Origin: Alphaproteobacteria bacterium | Lineage (GTDB): Bacteria; Pseudomonadota; Alphaproteobacteria; Rs-D84 | Direction: 5' to 3' | Assembly (NCBI GenBank): GCA_009777955.1 | Contig: WRKW01000002.1 | Coordinates: 152,155 to 216,154 of the forward strand | Length of the DNA: 64,000 bases | Translations under genes and position numbers: made by a program | The notes under the pieces: model-generated | What the model saw: the letters and a program-made list of their open reading frames with translations, nothing else | The model's database searches: none | What the model was told of the DNA's origin: nothing | Shown: positions 18,549 to 28,188 of the stretch, piece by piece | Position numbering within the stretch: the first letter of the stretch is position 1 | How the letters are laid out: every line of letters begins with the position of its first letter

Positions 18549-19196
18549 ATGATTAAACATCTATATATTTTCAGACACGGCGAAACAGATTATAATAAGG
18601 AAAACCGCACAATGGGTTGGCTGGATATCCCGTTGAATGACAAAGGCATTTCACAAGCAAAAGATTTAGCCAAAGTTATTAAACCTATCAATTTAGATAT
18701 AATATTTTCTTCGCCTTTATCCAGATGTTTAGAAACCGCCAAAATTGTCGCAGAGTCTGCAAATACAAAAATAATAACAAATGATGATTTAAGAGAACGG
18801 AGTTTTGGCGTATTTGAAAACCATCTTGTATGGCTGACAGATGATCCCAGTAAGGTTAGTTTAGATTTGTCACAGGACCGAATTGTGCTGTTGGCGAGCG
18901 ATATGAAAAACCCAAATTTCGCACCTGAAAATGGTGAAAGTTATAATGATTTAAAGCATCGTGCACTTGCCGCAGTAATAGATATAGCCAAAAATTCTGA
19001 ACATAAAAATATAGGCATATCTGCACACGGCGGTGTGGCAAGGGTATTATTATCACAATTTACAGATTTCCCTTTTGGTGGCATGCCAAACGCTGGCTAT
19101 ATAAAACTGGATTGGGATGGCACAGCATTATCGCTGAACGAGCACCCGGAATGGTTTTTGCCATTTTTAACTCCGAACGGCGTTGCAGGCAACTAA
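18549..19196 (+). CDS. histidine phosphatase (phosphoglycerate mutase-like)
   Basis: MIKHLYIFRHGETDYNKENRTMGWLDIPLN; start moved downstream of the repeat. Confidence 0.88.
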   Translation: MIKHLYIFRHGETDYNKENRTMGWLDIPLNDKGISQAKDLAKVIKPINLDIIFSSPLSRCLETAKIVAESANTKIITNDDLRERSFGVFENHLVWLTDDPSKVSLDLSQDRIVLLASDMKNPNFAPENGESYNDLKHRALAAVIDIAKNSEHKNIGISAHGGVARVLLSQFTDFPFGGMPNAGYIKLDWDGTALSLNEHPEWFLPFLTPNGVAGN

Positions 19197-19201
19197 CTTT
19201 T

Positions 19202-19236
19202 GGGTCATACCTAATTAACTTTAACTAGGCATGACC
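19202..19236. repeat. palindrome resembling two abutted IS ends
   Basis: GGGTCATACCTAATTAA ct TTAACTAGGCATGACC; compare GGGGTCATGCCTAGATTAA at 63727. Confidence 0.5.
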
Positions 19237-19240
19237 TATA

Positions 19241-19783
19241 TTATAAGCTCTTTGCAAAATACAATTTCATATGCCGACTGTAATCCGGTGCGGCGTATGC
19301 CATATCGAATCCAAAATCCAAAGCATTCTGCCAACTGGCCTTGTTTTTTTCTGAAATTTTACATATCGCGGTTTTTCTGCCTTGCGCGATCGCCCTTTCC
19401 GCACGCGCATGTTGCATTAATCCCATAAAACCCCGCCCCCGGTACCTTGCGTCAACCAATACTGATTGAAATATCGCCAGCTCTTCATCCGGCGCAACTT
19501 TGAATTCCGGTGCATCACGCATTCCGCCAGACCTTGGGAAATGTACAGTTGCAATCGCGGCAAGAACATCATTATCAAATGCCCCCAATACCGCATAATC
19601 CCGATTTGCCAGAAATTGCGCCCATTCACCAGGCTTCTTATGCACAAAATAATAATCATGTTTCAAAGTACAGATATTATAGTTTATAAATTTCATTACC
19701 TGTCCCAGATGTACACTATCCAGATCTTTTATTTTTAACCCTGGATACTGTTTTATAAAATCATATGTTGATACGGTTTTCAT
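19241..19783 (-). CDS. GNAT family N-acetyltransferase
   Basis: SVLVDARYRGRGFMGLMQHARAERA acetyl-CoA loop. Confidence 0.7.
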   Translation of the reverse strand: MKTVSTYDFIKQYPGLKIKDLDSVHLGQVMKFINYNICTLKHDYYFVHKKPGEWAQFLANRDYAVLGAFDNDVLAAIATVHFPRSGGMRDAPEFKVAPDEELAIFQSVLVDARYRGRGFMGLMQHARAERAIAQGRKTAICKISEKNKASWQNALDFGFDMAYAAPDYSRHMKLYFAKSL

Positions 19784-19812
19784 CTTGATTTACCCTTTTT
19801 TTTATACAAGAA

Positions 19813-19844
19813 AACCCCCGCAATTTTTTCAATTTGCGGGGGTT
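19813..19844 (-). terminator. intrinsic terminator/attenuator hairpin
   Basis: 11-bp stem AACCCCCGCAA/TTGCGGGGGTT followed on minus strand by TTTTCTTG. Confidence 0.75.
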
Positions 19845-19868
19845 CCAAATTTCACAAGCGGAAAGGAT

Positions 19869-19958
19869 TTAATCAGCAATCCGCGCAAAAAACGCCCCAC
19901 ATCGGAGACGACGACGCGCGATATTGTTTTTAACGATGATAATTACCGTGTTTTCCAT
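19869..19958 (-). CDS. putative leader peptide MENTVIIIVKNNIARRRLRCGAFFARIAD
   Basis: 29 codons between a strong promoter and a terminator-like hairpin. Confidence 0.4.
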   Translation of the reverse strand: MENTVIIIVKNNIARRRLRCGAFFARIAD

Positions 19959-19965
19959 GATGCTT

Positions 19966-19993
19966 ATTGTATCATAACCCTATAAAAAGTCAA
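19966..19993 (-). promoter_or_regulatory. sigma70-like promoter
   Basis: Minus strand TTGACT, 16 bp, TACAAT. Confidence 0.65.
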
Positions 19994-20006
19994 ATTAATA
20001 AAATAT

Positions 20007-21734
20007 TTATTTTATGTCACGTGTCATCGCAAAGAATTTTTCTGCACGATGGATCGGTAATTTAGCAGCTGGAATTTTCGAAAGCTCTTGCAAAGCATTG
20101 GTAACAGCCGCGCCCAGATTTTCCATTGTCGTCTGCCAATCCTTGTGCGCGCCCCCTTCCGGTTCCGGCACTATGCCATCTATAATATGCAGTGCCGACA
20201 AATCCCCCGCGGTAAGTTTCATTGCTTCTGCCGCATGGGCTTTCATTTTATTATCTTTCCACAATATGCTGGCGCATGATTCTGGTGCGATTACCGAATA
20301 TATCGCGTTTTCTAACATCAGGACTTTATCCCCGGTCGCAATAGCAATCGCACCACCGGAACCACCCTGTCCCACAATTACCGCAACATACGGTGTCGCC
20401 ACCGAAAGTCCTGTCTGTATTGCTTTTGCAACCGCTTCTGACTGGCCACGTTCTTCACCTTCTTTGCCGGCGAACGCGCCCGATGTATCTACCAGTGAAA
20501 TAATCGGAATGCCAAATTTTTCCGCCATCCGCATCAGACGTGCGGCTTTTCTATATCCTTCGGGTGTCGGCATTCCAAAACGGTGTTTTTGACGCGTAGC
20601 TATGTCACGCCCCAATTCTTGTCCCATTATCATTACCGGCATCCCACGAAAAAATCCCAATCCGCCCAATAATGCGGAATCTTCCCCGAATGTCCGGTCG
20701 CCAGAAAGGGGAACCCATTCCGTAACCAGTCCGCCTATATAGTCTAAAAAATGCGGGCGATTTTCATTGCGTGCCAGCATAACTTTTTCATACGCCGGGG
20801 TGCTGTCTTCTTTTTTATTGGAACGAAATGTATTACGGTCGTCTATCTTTGGTTGGACAACTTTGATTTCACCGGCCAGATTTGGTTGTTTTGTCACAAC
20901 GGCCATAATTTTATCCAAGACTTCTTTTAAGTCGGAACGTTTTGCAACAATATCGACCATTCCATGTTCCAAAAGATATTCTGCGGTTTGAAAATCCGCC
21001 GGTAACCTTTCGCGCATATTCTGCTCTATAACCAAACGACCGGCAAAACCGATACGGGCACCCTGCTCTGCAATATGTATGTCACCCAGCATAGCAAATG
21101 ATGCCGTAACCCCGCCGTACGTCGGATCGGTAAGTATGACGATATAGGGAAGCTTTGCTTCATGCAACCTATTTACTGCCGCGGTTGTACGCGCCATTTG
21201 CATCAGCGAAAGGACATTTTCCTGCATGCGGGCTCCCCCGCTTGCCACAACAATTATATAAGGTTGTTTTTTTGATATTGCATGCTCTATGCTTGCAACA
21301 ATTCCATCCCCTACGGCACGCCCCATGGAACCCATCATAAATTCGGGATTCATAACGGCAATGGTTGCCTGTGCGCCGCTGATTTTGCCGTCTGCTGCGG
21401 ACACGGCATCATCGAAACCGGTTTCTTCCCTTGCCTCTGCAAGACGCTCTGCATACGGTTTTCGATCTATAAAGCAAAGCGGATCATCGGAAACGCGCGG
21501 CAATTTTATTGGTGTCCAATTATTATTGTCGAAAAGAAGATTAAATCGTTGCGGCGGGGTAAGAAGGAATACATGGTTACACTTTGGACATATACGTGCA
21601 TTTTCCTTGAAATCTTTGTAATATATAAGACGGCCACAGCTTTCACACTTCAACCACATAAGACGGCGGACACTGTCATATTTCCCGCGATCGTTGTTTC
21701 TTATTCCTCGGGCGGAACGTTTAAAAAGGGACAT
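20007..21734 (-). CDS. accDA: fused acetyl-CoA carboxylase carboxyltransferase beta-alpha subunits
   Basis: N-term AccD zinc ribbon CESCGRLIYYKDFKENARICPKCNH; C-term AccA (LGRDIATRQKHRFGMPTPEGYRKAARLMRMAEKF, GQGGSGGAIAI). Confidence 0.92.
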   Translation of the reverse strand: MSLFKRSARGIRNNDRGKYDSVRRLMWLKCESCGRLIYYKDFKENARICPKCNHVFLLTPPQRFNLLFDNNNWTPIKLPRVSDDPLCFIDRKPYAERLAEAREETGFDDAVSAADGKISGAQATIAVMNPEFMMGSMGRAVGDGIVASIEHAISKKQPYIIVVASGGARMQENVLSLMQMARTTAAVNRLHEAKLPYIVILTDPTYGGVTASFAMLGDIHIAEQGARIGFAGRLVIEQNMRERLPADFQTAEYLLEHGMVDIVAKRSDLKEVLDKIMAVVTKQPNLAGEIKVVQPKIDDRNTFRSNKKEDSTPAYEKVMLARNENRPHFLDYIGGLVTEWVPLSGDRTFGEDSALLGGLGFFRGMPVMIMGQELGRDIATRQKHRFGMPTPEGYRKAARLMRMAEKFGIPIISLVDTSGAFAGKEGEERGQSEAVAKAIQTGLSVATPYVAVIVGQGGSGGAIAIATGDKVLMLENAIYSVIAPESCASILWKDNKMKAHAAEAMKLTAGDLSALHIIDGIVPEPEGGAHKDWQTTMENLGAAVTNALQELSKIPAAKLPIHRAEKFFAMTRDIK

Positions 21735-21735
21735 T

Positions 21736-22011
21736 TCAATTCATCTTTTTTGTTAATTCATTGCTTGGGCGGAAAAGTATTGTACGACCGGCATCCAAGC
21801 GCATGGGTTTTCCAGTACGCGGATTAAAAGCGTCCTTTGTTGCACGGACACGTGGCATGAATCTGCCAAAACCCCGGATTTCTATGCGATCACCGCGCAT
21901 GACGGCATCGGTTATGTCATTCGTCAGAATTTCAACGATTCTGTCTGCATCTTCGGGTCGCATGCGGTTGAATTTTACTTGGACTGAACGGACAAGATCT
22001 GAACGTTTCAT
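21736..22011 (-). CDS. IHF/HU family DNA-binding protein (IHF-beta-like)
   Basis: RIEIRGFGRFMPRVRATKDAFNPRTGKPMRLDAGRTILFRPS. Confidence 0.85.
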   Translation of the reverse strand: MKRSDLVRSVQVKFNRMRPEDADRIVEILTNDITDAVMRGDRIEIRGFGRFMPRVRATKDAFNPRTGKPMRLDAGRTILFRPSNELTKKMN

Positions 22012-22320
22012 TTTTTAATTCCTTTATTAATAGCGGTGCGATAATTACACCATATCCCCAGCTTACATGAATTCAGCTGGCTTGTCAATCCGACCCTGTC
22101 TTTGTATTCCTGATTCACAGCGACAGGCATCCACTGTACAAAAGGGCATGTACGCATCTAAGAAACTTGTCAAAAACGACTGCGTCACTAATAATATAGA
22201 TTGACTCCTTACCAAATTGTGTGATACATATAAAAAGTAAAGAATCTTATATTTCGGGGCTTAATAAAAATTAAAAATCCAACTCAAACACCAATTTGCG
22301 AATTAAAAAAGGTAAAAATT

Positions 22321-25300
22321 ATGAAAAAACTTCCAGGCTCTTGCATTCTTGCAATTATACCAATCTTGACATACAGCAATGCAACCGCATTCACACCAGA
22401 GGTTAATAATGGCGCTGTGGTAAACAATGAAATTGTTTTTGATGGACTTCAAATAGTATCCGATGGTATTGCGAATTACACGACTATAAATCAAGGCGGT
22501 GAACAATTGGTTTGGAATAATGGTATTGCAAATCATACTATAATAAGCAATGACGGTATGCAAGTCGCACTGGGGCAGCTTGGCGGAACAACGACTGTAA
22601 ATCAAGGCGGATGGCAGATACTTGGCAATTTTTCTGGCGATTCTTTCAGATTCACAGATACCGATGCCAGAATAATCATCAATGGCGGGATTCAATACAT
22701 AGGAGAGCCGGATCATGGCTGGGAAATTAATATTGATGCTGACACGGCCGCACAAATTCAAATGAACTGGGGACAACAACGGATTGTCGGTGGAAGCAGT
22801 ATTGATGGCATGACTGTCAAAGGCGAATCCGCAACAATATTGGGCAATCAATTTGTGTTTGCAGACGGAACAGCGACAAATACAATTGTAAATGCATATG
22901 GACGGCAATTCATACTGGATGGTGGATTTGCATCGGATACAATCGTTAATGAAAATGGAATGCAAATAGTCGAAGAAACCGGCATAGCAACCGGAACCAT
23001 TGTCAATTCGAACGGCCAACAAAGGTTGCAACTGGGCGGCACCGCGGAATCGGCCATTATACAATCCGGCGGGATGCAATATGTTAATGCCGACTCTACC
23101 GCAAAAAGCACAACGATAAACAACGGCGGTGGACAGTCGGTTTTCGCGGACGGCATTGCCGAAAGTTCTATTATCAATGACGGTGCCCAACAGGCTGTTT
23201 GGGGCTTTTTGGCGGGCGATACAATCCTGAATACCGATGGTATGCAGTTTTTACTTGATGGTTCTGATATTCTTACCGGGGCGACCGTTACTATCCGTGG
23301 GGGACAACAAAACATAGGACAAGGCAGTGGATCAGATGCAATGGATGTCAGTGCGGAAATGGCTGCGAAAATAATTTTTGAATATGGCATACAGCATATT
23401 AACAAAGATAGCAGCATCGACGGCATGATCGTTGCCGGCAATGGCGGCACAGCACTGCAAAACGTGAATTCTTATGGCACAGCCACAAACACAATTGTTG
23501 GAAATAATGGCCAGCAAAACGTATACAGCTATGCGGCCGCAACTGGCACGGTGCTGGACGGCGGGATACAGATCGTATACAACTCTGCCGATGTTGCAAA
23601 TACTGAAATAAACAATGGCGGACAACAGACACTTTTCACAGGGGCAATAGCAAGCGACACAATCGTAAATTCGGGCGGAACGGTAACCGTGAACCGTGGT
23701 GCGACACTGAATGGCGTGACTGTGAATACCGGTGGAACATTGTCATTGGTAAATACTATAAACGGCACCGTCAGTAATATGAATTCGACAGTCAATAATG
23801 TTACACTTGATGGCGGAATTTTAAATATGCATGGTGGGGGCTATACCATCGGCGGGGTTACATACAGCTCTGTCGCAAATACTACAATGATTACGAACGG
23901 CGGAATTATGAATGTCGGTTCTACATCGGCACAGAATAATGCAACCGCGAACAATACCACTATTGCTGACGGAACCATGAACGTTTATGGAAAGCTTGGC
24001 GGAACAACGATAATCAAAGCGGATGGCGAACAAAATCTATTCAATGGAACATCATTTGGTACCGATGCAAATATTGTGATTGACGGCGGAATACAAAATG
24101 TCAAAAGCGGCCTTACTTTATCCGGAATTAATGTGACATTCGATTCCGGTATCCAGAATATAGAATCTGACGCTACAGCTTATTTTATGACGATTTCCAG
24201 TTCAACAACCGCGCAACAAAATGTATATGGCTTGACATTACACAATATGGTCGGAAACAATGGATTGCAGGTTGTGCATCTAGAAGGAACAGCCAATAAT
24301 TCCATTGTTGGCACTGGTGGTGTTATGGATGTGTTCGGTACGGCGGGTAACGCAAGTATCAATGGCGGAACACAAAATTTCAAAGCCGGGTCAATTATTT
24401 CGGGCACAACCACAACGATAGGTAATAACGGAATCCAGAATATCGAAACAGGGGCAGATATCGGATCGGTGGCGGCATATGCGACAATAAATACCGGCGG
24501 CATTCAAAATGTAATTGGCACGGCAAACTATATGGTATTGAATGGCGGCATTCAAAACGTGTCTGGTACTGCGGCAAATACAACAGTAAAATCAGGGATA
24601 CAAAATTTTCATGCCGGATCCGCAATATCTGGTACGGGAACAATTGTTCATGATGGTGGCATCCAGAATATTGAATCTGGCGCAGACATAGGATCAGACA
24701 TAGCGCATGCAACAATCGGAATGGGCGGCATTCAGAACGTATTTGGTATTGCGAATAATATGATTATAGACACCGGCGGGACACAATTTGTAAATGCCGG
24801 CGCATTTGCCCGAAATACTATCGTTAAAAATTATGGCACGCAAATATTCCGGGATAATTCTACGATCGGGGGAACCGGGAACTTTTTCAACAACGGCGGT
24901 CGGGTAGTATTTGAATCAGCATCAATTGGTGGCGGCGGCGGTATAAATGCGGATGCCGAAACAGTCTTGACTTTCAATAACGGAAGATTGGCCGTAAATA
25001 ATGTTATTGGGCAACAGACTCATTTCCATGACACTGTCGCAATCCGTACCAGTTTAAACAGAACCGGGGTTATTGAATTAAGATTAACAAACGATGGAAA
25101 TGATTTTTACATATTTGATAATATTATTGGAAGATTTAATCTGGCCTTTATGCACAGTGGTTTGGATTTTGATCTTTTCAATGATATGGATAGCTATGAT
25201 ATTATCCAAAATAATTCTATTGATACATCGCTGGCCGTTTTCAAATCTCTTGGCAACGGGGTGGATATTGGACAACATAATTGGGATGTTGTGACTGATT

Positions 25301-26310
25301 ATGATACGGGTATCACTTCGATGGTAAAAACAAACCGGGCCAGCACATTGATAAATAATACTGTCAATTTTGTACATTCTGTGCGTAGCGTGGTTGAAAA
25401 ATTATCGAACTCTATGCACAAACGTGTGGGAGAACTTCAATGGCTTGAAAACGATGGTAAGTCATCCAGCGGTGCCCAGGCCGATAAAGGCATTTGGGCG
25501 CGTGGAATCTATAAAAAATCGGAACTCTCGGAAAAGTCCGGTGCAAATGTTGGCGTGTATGGCGCAGAATTTGGATATGATTTCAAATTAAAAAATTCCG
25601 ACAGCAACAAAATATTTTTGGGTGTGTTGGGATATATGGCAAGTGGCGATGCTGAATTTAGCACAGCTAATATAAATAATGACAAGGCCGACTTAACAGC
25701 TTATGGCATCGGATTGTATGGAATCTGGCTGGGGGCAGACGGCTGGTTTGCCGATCTTGCACTACGCCAGCATTTTATATCACAGGATATAACCGCTTAT
25801 GCTGCGGGATTTTCTGATGCCGTAACCTATGATTCAAGAAATCTGTCTACATCGTTGAACTTGAATTTCGGACGCGAATTTGTTTTCAGCGGCAAAGACA
25901 CCATGTCATGGTTCCTGACACCGCATGCACAGATAAACGGTGCGTATATATCGGGAAAACAGTTTACAATGTCCAACGGTGTAACCGGCGAATTCAAGGA
26001 TAGCTTCAACCAGCAAATCGGCATCCATGCGATGGGCGGCCCGCGTTGGAATATGGCCAGGGGTGCAAAGTTGCAGCTTTATGCAAAGGCTGGATATATT
26101 ACCGATTTATCTGACGATTCATCCGTGGAATTTGACGCGGTAAAAAGTCCCATAGAAAGAAAATTCAACGCTGGCGGAACCGAATTTGGTGGCGGTCTGA
26201 ACTATCGCAGTCCGAACAAACGATTCATGTTGTATATCGATGCCGCAACCCGTATCGGGGATCAGTATAACGAAATATCGGGAACAACAGGTATAAGATA
26301 CGAATTTTGA
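22321..26310 (+). CDS. autotransporter adhesin: beta-helix repeat passenger plus C-terminal beta-barrel
   Basis: Signal peptide; repeated NxGGxQxVxxxGxAxxTxI units; barrel ending in GTTGIRYEF. Confidence 0.93.
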   Translation: MKKLPGSCILAIIPILTYSNATAFTPEVNNGAVVNNEIVFDGLQIVSDGIANYTTINQGGEQLVWNNGIANHTIISNDGMQVALGQLGGTTTVNQGGWQILGNFSGDSFRFTDTDARIIINGGIQYIGEPDHGWEINIDADTAAQIQMNWGQQRIVGGSSIDGMTVKGESATILGNQFVFADGTATNTIVNAYGRQFILDGGFASDTIVNENGMQIVEETGIATGTIVNSNGQQRLQLGGTAESAIIQSGGMQYVNADSTAKSTTINNGGGQSVFADGIAESSIINDGAQQAVWGFLAGDTILNTDGMQFLLDGSDILTGATVTIRGGQQNIGQGSGSDAMDVSAEMAAKIIFEYGIQHINKDSSIDGMIVAGNGGTALQNVNSYGTATNTIVGNNGQQNVYSYAAATGTVLDGGIQIVYNSADVANTEINNGGQQTLFTGAIASDTIVNSGGTVTVNRGATLNGVTVNTGGTLSLVNTINGTVSNMNSTVNNVTLDGGILNMHGGGYTIGGVTYSSVANTTMITNGGIMNVGSTSAQNNATANNTTIADGTMNVYGKLGGTTIIKADGEQNLFNGTSFGTDANIVIDGGIQNVKSGLTLSGINVTFDSGIQNIESDATAYFMTISSSTTAQQNVYGLTLHNMVGNNGLQVVHLEGTANNSIVGTGGVMDVFGTAGNASINGGTQNFKAGSIISGTTTTIGNNGIQNIETGADIGSVAAYATINTGGIQNVIGTANYMVLNGGIQNVSGTAANTTVKSGIQNFHAGSAISGTGTIVHDGGIQNIESGADIGSDIAHATIGMGGIQNVFGIANNMIIDTGGTQFVNAGAFARNTIVKNYGTQIFRDNSTIGGTGNFFNNGGRVVFESASIGGGGGINADAETVLTFNNGRLAVNNVIGQQTHFHDTVAIRTSLNRTGVIELRLTNDGNDFYIFDNIIGRFNLAFMHSGLDFDLFNDMDSYDIIQNNSIDTSLAVFKSLGNGVDIGQHNWDVVTDYDTGITSMVKTNRASTLINNTVNFVHSVRSVVEKLSNSMHKRVGELQWLENDGKSSSGAQADKGIWARGIYKKSELSEKSGANVGVYGAEFGYDFKLKNSDSNKIFLGVLGYMASGDAEFSTANINNDKADLTAYGIGLYGIWLGADGWFADLALRQHFISQDITAYAAGFSDAVTYDSRNLSTSLNLNFGREFVFSGKDTMSWFLTPHAQINGAYISGKQFTMSNGVTGEFKDSFNQQIGIHAMGGPRWNMARGAKLQLYAKAGYITDLSDDSSVEFDAVKSPIERKFNAGGTEFGGGLNYRSPNKRFMLYIDAATRIGDQYNEISGTTGIRYEF

Positions 26311-26377
26311 ACTTAAAAACACAAAGCCCTGAACATGTTTGCGTGAATATTACCAATCATCCGCGTATGTCTTGCTA

Positions 26378-27409
26378 TCAGCTTTGCCGACAGCGGGAAT
26401 CAAATATTGTGGCGGCCAGTTCGAACTTTAATCTCGTGTTATTTTTATATCCGCCGTCCGGAAGCTTGTATGTCGTACAGAACATTTCACCGGATCGGTT
26501 ATCGATCATAAACGCATCATCATTCGCGCTGAAATACATTGTCATGCTTAAACAATTGCCATGGGGTTTGCACTTTGATACGAATTCGGAAAGTGGAGCC
26601 CGTCCAATTTCCGCAGATCCGGATCTATCTGGCTGTGCACGACCCACCATCATTATTGGCGAATCATTTTGTAAGACTATTTTAAGCCTTTTGTTTTTTG
26701 GCTTTATGATTTTCTTCGCCAACTTTTTGGTGTCTGAAAAAGCTTTTACCCCGATAAGTCTATCCTGATCCCATTGCGCCTTGTTTGCATTTATACGCTC
26801 ATCAACAGCACCGATAAAAGAATTAACTTTACCCAGACATTTTTCAGGACTTTCATAATGCCAAGAAGTCAGTGGTAATTGTACAGCCATATTCGCATGC
26901 ATATCATAAAGTCGGTATATCGTATTCATGTACCGCACCCCGTCCGGCCAATCAATCCAATTCGCATTCGTCATAATATTTATCAGTCTTCGCCCACCAG
27001 TTGCCTGTAATATCTGTTGGAAATATCCGGGCTGTGCACGTTCGGCCAGCATTGGCTCGCCCCCACCGATAGAAATCGTACAGCACCGACAGCCTGAAAA
27101 TTCTGTACAATAATTCACAACATCGGCCACAGGCACGATTTGGGCATTGCCGCCACTGTTTGTACAACAGGGTTTACAATTCAGATCGCAACCCTGGGTC
27201 AACATGATTTCCGGATGGGTCTTTGCCATCAAAAGCAGATAAAACAGATCATAAGCGGATTCTGTCCGAAATTTGCGAATATCTGGAAAGCGACCGGCTT
27301 TGTAATCACCCAGAGCCGTATCTATCGTGCGATTAATAATGTTTATATCGGCCGGGATGCGTTTTGCATCATAACGGTAAACTGCCTTTGCAGTGGAATA
27401 AATACTCAT
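26378..27409 (-). CDS. radical SAM protein
   Basis: TQGCDLNCKPC (CX3CX2C) and SIGGGEPML. Confidence 0.82.
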   Translation of the reverse strand: MSIYSTAKAVYRYDAKRIPADINIINRTIDTALGDYKAGRFPDIRKFRTESAYDLFYLLLMAKTHPEIMLTQGCDLNCKPCCTNSGGNAQIVPVADVVNYCTEFSGCRCCTISIGGGEPMLAERAQPGYFQQILQATGGRRLINIMTNANWIDWPDGVRYMNTIYRLYDMHANMAVQLPLTSWHYESPEKCLGKVNSFIGAVDERINANKAQWDQDRLIGVKAFSDTKKLAKKIIKPKNKRLKIVLQNDSPIMMVGRAQPDRSGSAEIGRAPLSEFVSKCKPHGNCLSMTMYFSANDDAFMIDNRSGEMFCTTYKLPDGGYKNNTRLKFELAATIFDSRCRQS

Positions 27410-27447
27410 AACACAATCCTTTTATGGATAATATATTCACATCGGGT

Positions 27448-27936
27448 CTATATTTTGCGTATTAATGGCATAACGTGTTTTTCAAAATACTCACGTTGAT
27501 CTGGATATATTATAATATTTTCATCAACCAAACTTTCGGAATCTACCCAGATAACCTTTACATCACCCGAACATTTTTCACAAAAACAAAGCTTAATATA
27601 ATCTGGGATTTCCGCGACAAAAAATATATGCACTTCATTGTACGCCTTGCGAATTGGAACATTATGCTCCTTTACCTTGTATCTATATGGCACAGGTATT
27701 TCGATGGCGATATCGGCCATAAACCAAGCACTTTCATCTAATTCTTCGATTAATTCTCTGCGTAAAGCTTCCCGCGCAATGGTTTCGCCATCTTCAAAAC
27801 GTCCGCCTATATTTCCATATGCACCGGGGGCATACTGCATTATAGCGACTTGCTTTTTCCCATTATGTATACGCACCGGTATTATATATGATGCATAACT
27901 GACTTCTTTTATCATTATAAATGTCTCGAATTTCAA
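27448..27936 (-). CDS. Nudix hydrolase-like protein
   Basis: GGRFEDGETIAREALRRELIEELD, Nudix-box-like (one residue longer than canonical). Confidence 0.72.
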   Translation of the reverse strand: MKFETFIMIKEVSYASYIIPVRIHNGKKQVAIMQYAPGAYGNIGGRFEDGETIAREALRRELIEELDESAWFMADIAIEIPVPYRYKVKEHNVPIRKAYNEVHIFFVAEIPDYIKLCFCEKCSGDVKVIWVDSESLVDENIIIYPDQREYFEKHVMPLIRKI

Positions 27937-28109
27937 CCGTTTTCACTTTTACATCCCCCATATAAATTTCACATTAATACATAAATATGCAAAAGTCTAC
28001 ATTCTTTAAGCATTGACTGGGCAAAAATAGACATTATATAGAAAGCCGGATATATAGTCGTATTAGCATTGTTTATCGCGGAAATAGCCCAGCCTTCGCA
28101 TGGCGTAAG

Positions 28110-28140
28110 CCACCCGTAGCTTCGCAGAGGCGAAGGGTGG
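28110..28140 (+). repeat. free-standing copy of the GTA/GAA hairpin
   Basis: CCACCC gta GCTTCGCAGAGGC gaa GGGTGG. Confidence 0.5.
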
Positions 28141-28188
28141 AAAAGTAAATAGTTAAACTTGAATCTTCTTAAAAATTGTTGTATAAAT

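Noticed and set aside
22303-23190. 295-aa minus-strand ORF (and others at 22848-23450, 23332-23632)
   Set aside because: Antisense to the autotransporter; low-complexity Cys/Ile-rich translations caused by the repeat codon pattern.
22321-26310. Could the repeated DNA be a CRISPR array?
   Set aside because: Repeats are in frame, degenerate and irregularly spaced within a long ORF; protein repeats. No CRISPR array or cas gene was seen in the window.
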